Source: Faecalibacterium taiwanense (GTDB lineage: Bacteria; Bacillota; Clostridia; Oscillospirales; Ruminococcaceae). From it: 64,000 nt of DNA. Shown here piece by piece: positions 18,293 through 25,649 of the stretch. The stretch's first letter is position 1; every line of letters starts with the position of its first letter. The position numbers were made by a program, and so were the translations under genes. The stretch is from assembly GCF_036632915.2 (NCBI RefSeq), contig NZ_CP155552.1, forward strand, positions 1,984,001-2,048,000, in the 5' to 3' direction. Below the pieces are notes generated by a model. That model saw only the letters and a program-made list of their open reading frames with translations. It searched no databases and had not been told where the DNA came from.

Positions 18293-18364
18293 AATGATTA
18301 CTCCTTTACAAAATCTTTCCCATTTGGCTGCGGAACACCCGCAGCCTTTATCTTGATCTGTGAC

Positions 18365-19114
18365 TCATTTCACAGCATCAAACGTGAAGGTGCGCAGGAA
18401 GCGTTGCGCGCGCTCGGTCTTGGGCCGGTCAAAGAACTCGGCCGGTGCAGCTTCTTCCACGATCTTGCCGCCATCCAGAAAGATGACGCGGTTGGCAATG
18501 GCGCGGGCAAACTGCATTTCGTGGGTGACGATGATCATGGTCTTGCCCTGCTTGGCAAGGTCCAGCATAACGTCCAGCACCTCGCGCACCATTTCCGGAT
18601 CAAGGGCAGCGGTCACTTCGTCAAACAGAAGGATCTCCGGGTGCATACACAGTGCGCGCACGATGGCAACGCGCTGCTTCTGTCCGCCGGAAAGCTCCCG
18701 CGGGTAGCTGTTTTTCTTGGCAAGCAGGCCCACACGGTCCAGCAGAGCTTCGGCCTCCTGCTGCACTTCCGCTTTGGGGCGCTTCTGCACCTTGGTGGGT
18801 GCCAGAAGCACATTGTCCAGCACCGTCATGTGCGGGAACAGCTCGTAGCTCTGGAACACCATGCCGATGCGCTGGCGCAGCTGGGTCAGATTTTTACCGC
18901 CGTAGGCAACGGTCTCATTGCCCAGCCGCACCCGGCCGCTCTGGGTGGGCTCCAGACCATTCAGACAGCGCAGCAGGGTGCTTTTGCCGCAGCCCGAAGG
19001 GCCGACCACCACGATGACCTCGCCGGGCTTGACAGCAAAGCTGATATCATCCAGCACGGGGGTCTCGCCATAGGCCTTGATCAGATGTTCAACAGTCAAA
19101 ATAGGTTCTGCCAT
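18365..19114 (-). CDS. Amino acid ABC transporter ATP-binding protein
   Basis: This is a 249-residue GlnQ/TcyC-type ATPase. Walker A is GPSGCGKST near residue 37, the signature is LSGGQKQR, Walker B is EILLFDEVTAALDPEM, and the H-loop is VTHEM. It energises import through the two permeases encoded directly upstream. Only 6 bases separate it from the preceding permease gene, and the binding protein follows after about 70 bases. Confidence 0.92.
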   Translation of the reverse strand: MAEPILTVEHLIKAYGETPVLDDISFAVKPGEVIVVVGPSGCGKSTLLRCLNGLEPTQSGRVRLGNETVAYGGKNLTQLRQRIGMVFQSYELFPHMTVLDNVLLAPTKVQKRPKAEVQQEAEALLDRVGLLAKKNSYPRELSGGQKQRVAIVRALCMHPEILLFDEVTAALDPEMVREVLDVMLDLAKQGKTMIIVTHEMQFARAIANRVIFLDGGKIVEEAAPAEFFDRPKTERAQRFLRTFTFDAVK

Positions 19115-19120
19115 GTACGG

Positions 19121-19795
19121 TCACTTCCATTTCTTTTCGAGATAGGATGCCAGCAGACTGATGGGCCAGCATACGAAGAAATATAACACGAAAACCGTGA
19201 GATAAATGCCAAACGCTGCGTTGGGGCTGGCGGTGCGGTTGGCCTCGATGATCTGCTGTGCTACCTTGATCACTTCCACCACACCGATCATCAGCACAAG
19301 GCTGGTGGTCTTGATCATGCGGGTAATCAGGTTGATGGACAGCGGGATCAGGCGGCGCACCGTCTGCGGAATGATGATGTACCAGTAGGTCTGCGCACGG
19401 CTCATGCCAAGGGCCTCGGCGCTCTCATACTGGTGCTTCGGAATGGCGATCAGCGCACCGCGCACAAGGTCGCTCATTTCTGCGGTGCCCCACAGCACAA
19501 ACACGATGATGGATGCCGTCTCGCCGGAAAGGTTCCACCCAAAGGCACGGGTGGTGCCGAAGTAAACGAGGAACAGCAGCACCATCTGCGGCATGATGCG
19601 GACGAACTCCAGATAAAGCCGCAGGACCGCCTTGATAACGGGGTTGCGGGAGGTCATGAGCACGCCCAGCAGGATGCCCAGCGGCAGGCTGATGATCACC
19701 GAGACGGCGCTGATCTTGAGTGCAACGCCAAGGCCGCCCAGCAGGCGGGCCATGTTTTTGCCCTTGAACAGGACATCAAGACCCAAATCCAGCAT
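19121..19795 (-). CDS. Amino acid ABC transporter permease (second subunit)
   Basis: This is a 224-residue HisM/TcyB-type inner-membrane permease. It has several hydrophobic segments and the ABC-contact EAA loop (YESAEALGMSRAQTYWYIIIPQTVRRLIP). It overlaps the end of the first permease gene by 20 bases, and its GGAGG ribosome-binding site lies inside that gene. This indicates coupled translation. The two distinct permeases form a heterodimeric channel. Confidence 0.9.
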   Translation of the reverse strand: MLDLGLDVLFKGKNMARLLGGLGVALKISAVSVIISLPLGILLGVLMTSRNPVIKAVLRLYLEFVRIMPQMVLLFLVYFGTTRAFGWNLSGETASIIVFVLWGTAEMSDLVRGALIAIPKHQYESAEALGMSRAQTYWYIIIPQTVRRLIPLSINLITRMIKTTSLVLMIGVVEVIKVAQQIIEANRTASPNAAFGIYLTVFVLYFFVCWPISLLASYLEKKWK

Positions 19796-20435
19796 AGCGC
19801 AGCCTCCTTTCGATCAGGCTGCCCACAATGGACACCGGCAGCAGAATGATAAGGTAGAACACCACCAGCAGAAACAGACATTCGATGGTTTTGGAGTACA
19901 TGCCGATCAGGTCCTTTGCCGTGAACATCAGGTCCATCAGGCTGATGGCGCTGAACACGCTGGTCTCCTTGAGCAGGAAGATCACATTTGCCATGAAAGC
20001 CGGCATACTGGTGGACATGGCCTGCGGCAGAATGATGTAGCGCATGGTCTGCCAGCGGTTCATGCCAAGGCTGTAGGCACTCTCGGTCTGGATGGGCTCA
20101 ATGGCTTCCAGACCGCTGCGGAACGCTTCGGCCATGTAGCTGCCGCCCAGAAACGCCAGACCGGCAATGCCGCAGATCTCGGCATTGGTGCGGATGCCCA
20201 CCTTGGGCAGGCCATAATAAATGAAGAACAGCTGCACCAGCAGCGGTGTGTTGCGGGACAGCTGGATGTAAACACCCACGATCTGCCGCAGAACGGGCAC
20301 CTTGTCATACTGGATCACTGCGCAGGCAAGGCCAATGATGATGGCAAAAATGATGCCTGCAACGCCCAGCCGCACGGTAAGTACAGCGGCCTTCTGGTAG
20401 AGCGGCAAATATTGCTGGATCGCATTCCAGTCCAT
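19776..20435 (-). CDS. Amino acid ABC transporter permease (first subunit)
   Basis: This 219-residue HisQ-type permease has a recognisable EAA loop (QTESAYSLGMNRWQTMRYIILPQAM). It is the first structural gene of the importer operon. A GGGAGG site precedes the ATG. Upstream lie an intrinsic terminator, a cysteine-rich leader peptide and a strong promoter, so its expression is probably controlled by attenuation. Confidence 0.9.
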   Translation of the reverse strand: MDWNAIQQYLPLYQKAAVLTVRLGVAGIIFAIIIGLACAVIQYDKVPVLRQIVGVYIQLSRNTPLLVQLFFIYYGLPKVGIRTNAEICGIAGLAFLGGSYMAEAFRSGLEAIEPIQTESAYSLGMNRWQTMRYIILPQAMSTSMPAFMANVIFLLKETSVFSAISLMDLMFTAKDLIGMYSKTIECLFLLVVFYLIILLPVSIVGSLIERRLRYAGFGS

Positions 20436-20468
20436 TGCCGGATTCCTCCCTTGTATCCTGATTTGCGG

Positions 20469-20518
20469 GTCAAAACAAAACGCCCGGAAGCTCCCTCTTC
20501 AAGTAAGCTCCCAGGCGG
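20469..20518 (-). terminator. Attenuator terminator in the importer leader
   Basis: On the minus strand CGCCTGGGAGCTT pairs with GAGCTTCCGGGCG (13 pairs including wobbles) and is followed by TTTTGTTTTG. It sits between the leader peptide and the first permease gene, so read-through is needed to express the transporter. Several smaller hairpins between the leader peptide and this terminator (for example GGTATGC/GCATATC) could form the alternative antiterminator. Confidence 0.7.
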
Positions 20519-20567
20519 TCAGCGACAGATCCTTCTGCGTGTTCCCACACAGAATATGCAGATATGC

Positions 20568-20648
20568 TCACACGGCATACCATACTGCAGGGCGGCCGGT
20601 CCGGGAAGCGTTTGCGGTACAACAACACATTGCGCAACAACACATCAT
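20568..20648 (-). CDS. Cysteine-rich leader peptide (26 aa) of an attenuation system
   Basis: This short ORF begins MMCCCAMCCC: six cysteine codons within the first ten, mostly TGT, followed by TANASRTGRPAVWYAV and a TGA stop. An AGGGAGG site lies 8 bases before the first ATG, and a consensus promoter is 57 bases further upstream. The ORF is followed by an intrinsic terminator and then the amino acid importer genes. Ribosome stalling at the Cys codons when Cys-tRNA is scarce would be expected to favour antitermination. Cysteine-responsive leader peptides are known in mycobacteria. I am not aware of this one being described. Confidence 0.7.
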   Translation of the reverse strand: MMCCCAMCCCTANASRTGRPAVWYAV

Positions 20649-20704
20649 AGCCGTTTCCTCCCTGAATGATCTCAATTTTCGGATTTGCTCGACCCGATGC
20701 ACGT

Positions 20705-20733
20705 AGTTTACACCCTATTACCCATTATGTCAA
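20705..20733 (-). promoter_or_regulatory. Promoter of the Cys-leader/importer operon
   Basis: A perfect -35 TTGACA (20728-20733), a 17-bp spacer and TAAACT (20705-20710) lie on the minus strand. Transcription would start near 20698, about 50 bases before the leader-peptide ATG. Confidence 0.75.
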
Positions 20734-20844
20734 TATGATTATGGGACTTCTTTCGATTCTTTGCTCATTCAGCCTAAAATCATCTCATTCTATGTGTAAA
20801 TTTTATTCATTTTTCAACTTGACCGTATGCGTCGTACGGACAGC

Positions 20845-20870
20845 AAAAAGCCCTCCCGTCGGGGGAGGGC
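20845..20870 (-). terminator. Minus-strand hairpin terminator
   Basis: GCCCTCCC pairs with GGGAGGGC around CCGAC, then TTTTTG on the minus strand. It is the second terminator downstream of the truncated kinase gene and insulates the importer promoter region. Otherwise the 20734-20996 stretch shows only AT-rich sequence and one doubtful 39-codon ORF. Confidence 0.55.
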
Positions 20871-20996
20871 CGGGCCGGACAAAGATTTTTTAGGAAAGTT
20901 TAAGAAACAGCCGGTTTTGCTTTCTGCTGCCATATGCTCCCCTTCTGCCTTTTCTTTTATAAATAAGTATCATGATCTCCCGGGAAAAGTGCAATC

Positions 20997-21030
20997 AAAA
21001 GGCACCGGCTTGTGCAAAAAAGCCGGTGCC
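20997..21030 (-). terminator. Terminator of the histidine kinase gene
   Basis: GGCACCGGCTT pairs with AAGCCGGTGCC; TTTTG follows on the minus strand. It lies 17 bases beyond the kinase stop codon. Confidence 0.75.
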
Positions 21031-21046
21031 TTGGGGCAGGAATATT

Positions 21047-21715
21047 TTACAGGTTCAGCAGCACATTGGCCCGGAAAACGCTGCCGCCCGTTTCCACCGT
21101 CAGATTGCCGTGATACCTGTGCACGGCAGTTTCGACGGAAACAAGGCCGATGCCCTGTCCGTCATGCTTGGTGGAGTGCAAAACGCCGCCCTGCTTTTTC
21201 AGCACGCCGTCATAGCGGTTCTCCACCATCAGGCCCATCATGGCCGGGCTGAGCATCCGGGCCAGCACCTTGATCTGCCGTTCTTCCGGCGGCAGCTTCT
21301 GGCTGGCATGGAGCGCATTTTCCAGCAGGTTGCCAAGAATGGTGCACAGGTCGGCCTCCGGCAGGGGCAGGAGCTTGGGCAGTTCCAGCTTCCATTCGAT
21401 CTGGATGCCCTGTTTCCGGGCCTCGTAGTCGTAGTGGCCGGCAAGCGCATCCACCGCAGCGTTGACGCACAGGGTGGGTCTGGCATCGCTGAGTTCGCTC
21501 TCGTACTGGCTCAGGTAGCTTTTCAGTTCATCCAGCCGCCCGGCCTCGGTCAGGCCGGAGATCACATGCAGGTGCTGGCGGAAATCGTGCCGCAGGTGGC
21601 GGGTCTGTTCCAGATAGCTGCGCAGCTCCATATAGCGGCGGGACTCCACGGCCAACAGCTGGTTTTCGCGGTCCAGCTGGGAGCTGCGGGCATACTCCTT
21701 TGCCACGCGGTACAT
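21047..21715 (-). pseudogene. AgrC-like GHKL sensor histidine kinase, N-terminus lost
   Basis: The remaining 222 residues hold a coiled coil, the phospho-acceptor His box (RHLRHDFRQHLHVISGLTEAG) and the GHKL ATPase (N box ILGNLLENALHA, G box DGQGIGLVSVETAVHRYHG). The multi-pass membrane sensor half expected of this family is absent. The homology ends exactly where foreign sequence begins near 21716. No response regulator gene is adjacent. I therefore infer that insertion or deletion of the neighbouring integrative element removed the 5' half of the gene. A short cytoplasmic product might still be made but would lack a sensor. Confidence 0.75.
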
Positions 21716-21719
21716 CTCG

Positions 21720-21911
21720 TACGATCTGCTTCATCGGGATGCTGCACTGGCCCTGACCATCGCGCCGGAAAACACAAAAGCCTACTATTGGCTTATTCGC
21801 TCGTACCAGAAGCAGCACATGGACGAGATGGCAGCGGGCGAGCTTGCGGCTGCAAAGCAGAAACTGCCCGAAGATGAGTATCAGAAACTGCTCATTTCGC
21901 TCGAACGATAA
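21720..21911 (+). pseudogene. C-terminal fragment of a BTAD-type (SARP-like) transcriptional activator
   Basis: An open frame without a start encodes 63 residues beginning YDLLHRDAALALTIAPENTK and ending KLLISLER. This resembles the TPR-like tail of bacterial transcriptional activator domain regulators. It starts at the junction with the truncated kinase gene, so it marks the broken left edge of the element. The array of 11-bp-spaced direct repeats immediately downstream is the type of site such activators bind, which supports the assignment. Confidence 0.5.
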
Positions 21912-21931
21912 AACAACGTAGTTTCGCTATA

Positions 21932-22047
21932 TGACTTTCATGTGACCTTCATGCGACTTCTGCGTGACCCGATTTTTTCAAAAATCGCCCCATGTGACTT
22001 TCATAAGACCGTCATGTGACTTCTGTAAGACCCTCGTGTGCTATGAT
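21932..22047 (+). promoter_or_regulatory. Two arrays of 11-bp-period direct repeats upstream of a -10 box (SARP-like operator)
   Basis: TGACTT-like units recur at 21932, 21943, 21954 and 21965, and again at 21995, 22006, 22017 and 22028, each spaced exactly 11 bases. The last unit ends about 8 bases before TATGAT (22042-22047). Direct repeats with 11-bp period placed 8 bp before the -10 are the hallmark of SARP/BTAD activator promoters. A small hairpin (CGATTTTTtcAAAAATCG) separates the arrays. The promoter points toward the sigma-like gene. Confidence 0.65.
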
Positions 22048-22159
22048 AGCAAGGCAAAGCCTTGTTGTCTGGCTGCGAGGGCTTTATTTTTTGTCCTTTT
22101 TTAGCCGGATAAACCGCTTTTGACCTGTAACGAAGAAAAATATATCGAAAGCCTGAGAT

Positions 22160-22250
22160 GCATTAAAGGCTGAGGATACTCATATTGCTTTCCATCTACG
22201 GATGGAAAACAGTGTCTGTACCCTTTTCTTTAATGCGTCTCTTTTTTTGC
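22160..22250 (+). ncRNA. Structured leader RNA candidate ending in a terminator-like hairpin
   Basis: An outer stem GCATTAAAG/CTTTAATGC (22160-22168 with 22228-22236) encloses an inner hairpin TTTCCAT-ctacgg-ATGGAAA (22189-22208). It is followed by TCTCTTTTTTTG. The structure lies in the roughly 370-base untranslated region between the repeat-controlled promoter and the sigma-like gene. It may be a terminator or an attenuator. I cannot match it to a known RNA family. Confidence 0.4.
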
Positions 22251-22430
22251 GCCCAAAGAAAAGCCAGTGCCCTGTCCAGCAGTGAGGTGTCCTCATCCTC
22301 CGCATCCAGCGGAAAGGACACTTCATGTTTCTTTTTGCCCTCTTTTCGTGGCTGGAACTGGCCGCAAAGTATCCCTAGAATCTCCAGATTTTCAATTTTT
22401 TACGAATTATCGAAAATTTGGAGGTCGACA

Positions 22431-22919
22431 ATGGAATTTAATAACGGCAACGAACGTCGAAAACTGAACAAAAAGTGGGAACGGCTGCGTGTGCAGTACC
22501 AACAGGCGGGAATGAGTGAAGATGCAATCCAAGCCATGTATGATTTTGATTTGGGCGTTCTCAATAGTGAGCGTTCCTACGTTGCAAACACACTGGCAAT
22601 CGTTGACGATGGTGATGACAACACGGGAAGGAAATCTTCTGACTTTAAGCAGTATGAAAAGGCAATTACTGTAACCGATACTTACCACGAGACCCGGACT
22701 CGGTTTGCATGGGTAGGCGAAATCAAAGACAAGCGTTTGCAAGAAGGGTTAGAAAAACTCTCCGATGAAGAACTTCGGCTTATCACGCTGTATTTCCGCG
22801 ACGAATATAGTACCGTAGAATTATCTAAAGTTTATGGCATTGCACAGCAAAATATTAGCAAGCGAATCTTGAAAATTACTAAATTTTTGAAGAAGTTTGG
22901 ATTTTTAGGTGTAGATTGA
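22431..22919 (+). CDS. Element-borne sigma-70 region 4-like protein
   Basis: This 162-residue protein has a C-terminal sigma region 4/helix-turn-helix (KLSDEELRLITLYFRDEYST followed by VELSKVYGIAQQNISKRI). A charged N-terminal region has no recognised domain. Such small sigma-like proteins are frequent in integrative elements of gut Firmicutes and are thought to direct element transcription. GGAGG precedes the ATG by 6 bases. Composition is more AT-rich than the chromosome around it. Confidence 0.7.
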   Translation: MEFNNGNERRKLNKKWERLRVQYQQAGMSEDAIQAMYDFDLGVLNSERSYVANTLAIVDDGDDNTGRKSSDFKQYEKAITVTDTYHETRTRFAWVGEIKDKRLQEGLEKLSDEELRLITLYFRDEYSTVELSKVYGIAQQNISKRILKITKFLKKFGFLGVD

Positions 22920-23365
22920 GGCTTCTCGATGGCTCGTAAGTGAGGGGACAATTCACCAGACGGCTCTCGCCGCTGGTGATATGTCCACACTCACGGACCT
23001 TGAAAGCTGAATAGTTCAATCATCTGGTACTTCAAGATAATGATACTTCTGTTCAACGCAGCCCGGTCAGCGTTAGGCGGGGTGGCTGAAATGCCAATGG
23101 AGCGGTACAAGCCCGCCGCCAGATGATTCCCCACTCTCAGGGAGCCGAGGGCGAATATGAGAGAACTTTATTCATATTTTCATCGCACTGCCAAATCGGC
23201 AGAGCAGTGATCTGCAATCCCAACACGATTCCCCAACAAATAACACGTTGGTTTGCAATAAAGCAGGAGCGGTCGGATGCCGTTTTCGGTCTCCGACAAC
23301 TCCTGTTACTTTTACTTATCCATATCTATCCGCAAAACAACTACCCGACATAGGAGGACATCTCT
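22920..23365 (+). other. 446-base gap with hairpins and no convincing gene
   Basis: I see two clear hairpins: CACCAG...CTGGTG near 22955-22980, and a longer one near 23262-23306 in which CAGGAG and GTCGGA pair with TCCGAC and CTCCTG, followed by a T-rich tract. A 17-codon ORF at 23157-23210 has only a weak ribosome-binding site. The stretch could hold a leader RNA or a small regulatory RNA of the element. Confidence 0.4.
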
Positions 23366-23593
23366 ATGGTTGAATTGAATCCTACCGTGCGGGAGCAGGA
23401 GATCTACGAGGAAATGGAGCTGACCCCGGAAATGGTCAAATCCATCCGAACCCTCTGCGCGACCTGCCTCCGGCACTTCGTGGAAGCTAAGGCTTTCAAA
23501 ATTGCGCTCGTGCCCAGCCCTGACAAGAGCATGGACACCTGCACGGTCTGCCAGACCAACCGTGGGCATGACTATGTTGTTATGCACCGGTAA
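23366..23593 (+). CDS. Small Cys-containing element protein, 75 aa
   Basis: I do not recognise the family. The protein is acidic at its N-terminus and has four Cys residues arranged as CATC and, later, CTVC. That could bind a metal ion. TAGGAGG lies 12 bases before the ATG. It sits between the sigma-like gene and the MazF-like gene in the element and is followed by a hairpin terminator at 23668. Confidence 0.6.
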   Translation: MVELNPTVREQEIYEEMELTPEMVKSIRTLCATCLRHFVEAKAFKIALVPSPDKSMDTCTVCQTNRGHDYVVMHR

Positions 23594-23667
23594 GTCCGGC
23601 ACTGCACTTTGTCACCGGGGAGGTGATAACACACCCCATTAAAATGAATGCCACCATAAATTGAACG

Positions 23668-23700
23668 AAGCCCGCTGCCAAGAAAAAGCAGCGGGCTTTG
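23668..23700 (+). terminator. Hairpin terminator within the element
   Basis: AAGCCCGCTGC pairs with GCAGCGGGCTT around a CAAGAAAAA loop; the T-run is short (TTTGT). Confidence 0.6.
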
Positions 23701-23727
23701 TACATAACAAAACATGGAGGTAAACAT

Positions 23728-24405
23728 TTGCAGCAAAACTGGAAGTTCCGGCGCGGAGACATTTACTACGTCCAATTCGGAAACACAAGTACCGGCTCGG
23801 AACAGCACGGCGACCGCCCTGCGGTCATCATTCAGAATGATGTGGGCAATACCTACGCACCGACCCTCATCGTTGTCCCTCTGACAAGCAATACGGAAAA
23901 GAAAGTAACTCAGCCGACACACTGCTTGTTGGAAAACGAAGGGCTGTCTATGTCCTCTATGGCTCTGGCAGAACAGATCTTCACCATCGACAAAAGCCGC
24001 ATTTTGAAATACTTAGGGCATCTCGCCCCGGAAGATATGCAGCGGCTCGATTATGCCTTGAAGAACAGTCTTGCCTTGAACCCACTGGGCAGCATTCGGA
24101 AGCTCAAGCCCATCATCCGCTCCACGGCAGCGTATGCGCCGCCGGAAGTAGTGGATGGAAAGCCACCCATCTATCCCTACACACCCATCAAATCGTCCTT
24201 TGAGGACGCAGGGAGCGTGGAGGAAATGATGCTGTACACCGAGCTGCAATCCGCTGTTCATGCCATGATACAGCGACTCGAATACAGCTTTACCTTTAAT
24301 CCCAGCCTGCTCACCATCCCGAAGCGTAAGCAGCAGGTCAGTGAGATTTTAGCAGAAGCCGAAAAATACATCTGGAGAATCCGGGAGGAAATGCAATGCG
24401 ACTGA
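23728..24405 (+). CDS. PemK/MazF family toxin-like protein with C-terminal extension
   Basis: The N-terminal 110 residues match the MazF/PemK endoribonuclease fold: FRRGDIYYVQFGN, then GSEQHGDRPAVIIQND with the conserved Arg, then PTLIVVPLTS. The remaining roughly 110 residues have no recognised domain and make the protein about twice the length of a plain MazF (225 aa). A TTG start at 23728 is favoured, as GGAGG is 7 bases upstream. No MazE-type antitoxin is adjacent. The next gene, which overlaps by 10 bases, is ParB-like. The protein may therefore act in element regulation rather than as a classical addiction toxin. Confidence 0.75.
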   Translation: MQQNWKFRRGDIYYVQFGNTSTGSEQHGDRPAVIIQNDVGNTYAPTLIVVPLTSNTEKKVTQPTHCLLENEGLSMSSMALAEQIFTIDKSRILKYLGHLAPEDMQRLDYALKNSLALNPLGSIRKLKPIIRSTAAYAPPEVVDGKPPIYPYTPIKSSFEDAGSVEEMMLYTELQSAVHAMIQRLEYSFTFNPSLLTIPKRKQQVSEILAEAEKYIWRIREEMQCD

Positions 24406-25214
24406 GCAACACCAACAACTTTTCCGCATCTTTCAATGTGGCCACTCCTTATCAGATGGTGGTCATTCACAGCAGCAAGCTAATCTACCCGCGCGAGCTT
24501 TATCAGCGGGGCATCCAGCGTAAGCGCGTTGAGCTGATTGCAAGAGACTTCAATGAATATACGGCGAATGAGCCGAAGGTCAGCTTTCGCAATGGCCGGT
24601 ATTATGTAACGGACGGTCAGCACACCATTGAAGCGCGTATCCTGCGCAACGGTGGCAAAGACCTCCCGATTCTCTGCAAGGTGTATACGGGTCTGACGAT
24701 GCAGCAGGAAGCCCTGTTCTTCGCAGAGCAAAACGGTCACGCTGCACCGCTGACGGCGGGCATCAAGCTCCGTGCCAAGGTCGTGGGCGAGGATGCTCTT
24801 TCCATGGCATTCCTCGCAGCCACCAACCGGGTGGGTCTGGACTTCAACTATGACAGCTTGCAGTTGAGCGACTACCGCATCAGCTGCGTAGGCACTGCAC
24901 TCAAGCTGTACAACCAGATGGGCGAGAAAATCTACTGCGAGGCTCTGCGGCTGATTGTGGACGCATGGGAGGGCAAACCCGATTCCTTCCGTGCCGCAGT
25001 CCTGAAGGGTGTGATGTACTTCGTGGAAGTGTATCACGGTGAGTTCAACGAGGAACGGCTGATCCGTGCCCTGCGCAGCGTCCATCCCATGGAAATCTAC
25101 CGCACCGGGATGGACAACCCGGCAAAGCTGCCCGGATGGAAGAAATACGTTTTCCCCATCTATGCGGCGTACAACGGCAAATCCCGTAAGGATGCCCTGC
25201 CGATGAAGTTCTGA
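24396..25214 (+). CDS. ParB/DGQH-motif protein of the integrative element
   Basis: This 272-residue protein contains the ParB-nuclease-like core GRYYVTDGQHTIEARILRNG near residue 70, followed by a helical region. Proteins of this kind (annotated in places as DUF6551) are common cargo or maintenance genes of gut integrative elements. Their precise role is not established. The start overlaps the MazF-like gene. A strong hairpin terminator (25241-25273) follows. Confidence 0.6.
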   Translation: MRLSNTNNFSASFNVATPYQMVVIHSSKLIYPRELYQRGIQRKRVELIARDFNEYTANEPKVSFRNGRYYVTDGQHTIEARILRNGGKDLPILCKVYTGLTMQQEALFFAEQNGHAAPLTAGIKLRAKVVGEDALSMAFLAATNRVGLDFNYDSLQLSDYRISCVGTALKLYNQMGEKIYCEALRLIVDAWEGKPDSFRAAVLKGVMYFVEVYHGEFNEERLIRALRSVHPMEIYRTGMDNPAKLPGWKKYVFPIYAAYNGKSRKDALPMKF

Positions 25215-25240
25215 CATTTACAGGAATCTCTCCTTAAAGA

Positions 25241-25277
25241 CAATGGGCATCCGCACAACGCAGATGCCCATTGTTAC
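25241..25277 (+). terminator. Terminator after the ParB-like gene
   Basis: CAATGGGCATC pairs with GATGCCCATTG, followed by TTACAT. The T-run is poor. Confidence 0.55.
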
Positions 25278-25321
25278 ATATTAAGACAACAGCATTTATT
25301 CATAATAGGAGTTACAATCTT

Positions 25322-25507
25322 ATGATCGATAAATTTTCACAGGTCGCAGAGAACCTTCCTGCGGCTGACCGTGATGCCGACCGGCAATATCATGTAATCA
25401 ATGGCTATCCTGTTGTTTTCAGTTTTTCCAAAGAACCCAACCCGGAAGCATTTGAGCGCATTCGGAACATCCTGCTTGCCACCAGCTATACGAAGAAGGT
25501 AGGTTGA
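25322..25507 (+). CDS. Small conserved element protein, 61 aa
   Basis: This acidic/basic mixed small protein contains a central beta-like stretch YHVINGYPVVFSFSK and a helical tail. It sits two genes before the recombinase, a position where gut elements often encode tiny TnpW-like or excision-related proteins. The similarity is too weak for me to name it. TAGGAG is about 10 bases before the ATG at 25322. The next small ORF begins 4 bases after its stop. Confidence 0.55.
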   Translation: MIDKFSQVAENLPAADRDADRQYHVINGYPVVFSFSKEPNPEAFERIRNILLATSYTKKVG

Positions 25508-25511
25508 CATC

Positions 25512-25649
25512 ATGGACGAATGCAGAACCAAACGCTATACTGAGTGCGGTAACGGGCGGTGCTACAAGCCGAACCATTGCCGGACGTTCTTTGACAACGA
25601 AATAAAGCCTGTCCCCACTTTTGTTATGAAAGTGAGGAATTTACAATGA
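25512..25649 (+). CDS. Small four-Cys protein (45 aa) coupled to the recombinase
   Basis: The ORF encodes a basic 45-residue peptide starting MDECRTKRYTECGNGRCY. Four Cys residues (C-x7-C-x4-C-x5-C) in the first 20 residues suggest a small metal-binding knuckle. Its stop overlaps the recombinase start (ATGA), and the preceding ORF ends 4 bases before it. Translation of the three ORFs is therefore probably coupled. It could be a recombination directionality factor or regulator, but nothing beyond position supports that. Confidence 0.5.
   Translation: MDECRTKRYTECGNGRCYKPNHCRTFFDNEIKPVPTFVMKVRNLQ

Noticed and set aside
20436..20698. A T-box or SAM riboswitch controlling the amino acid importer.
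   Set aside because: No T-box motif or S-box core is visible; the Cys-codon leader and terminator account for the region.
20814..20933. Minus-strand 39-codon ORF (start MAAESKTGCF) with GGGGAG upstream, near the AgrC-like kinase; considered as an AgrD-like signal peptide gene.
   Set aside because: It runs through a terminator hairpin, lacks an amphipathic leader and the usual thiolactone-type core, and its second half is hairpin-derived.
21932..22034. A CRISPR array from the evenly spaced repeats.
   Set aside because: Units are only about 6-7 bp with 11-bp period and no spacers; a DNA-binding operator explains them better.
24396..25214. Possible antitoxin partner of the MazF-like protein.
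   Set aside because: The protein carries a ParB-like DGQH motif and is far too large for MazE, so it is not called an antitoxin.
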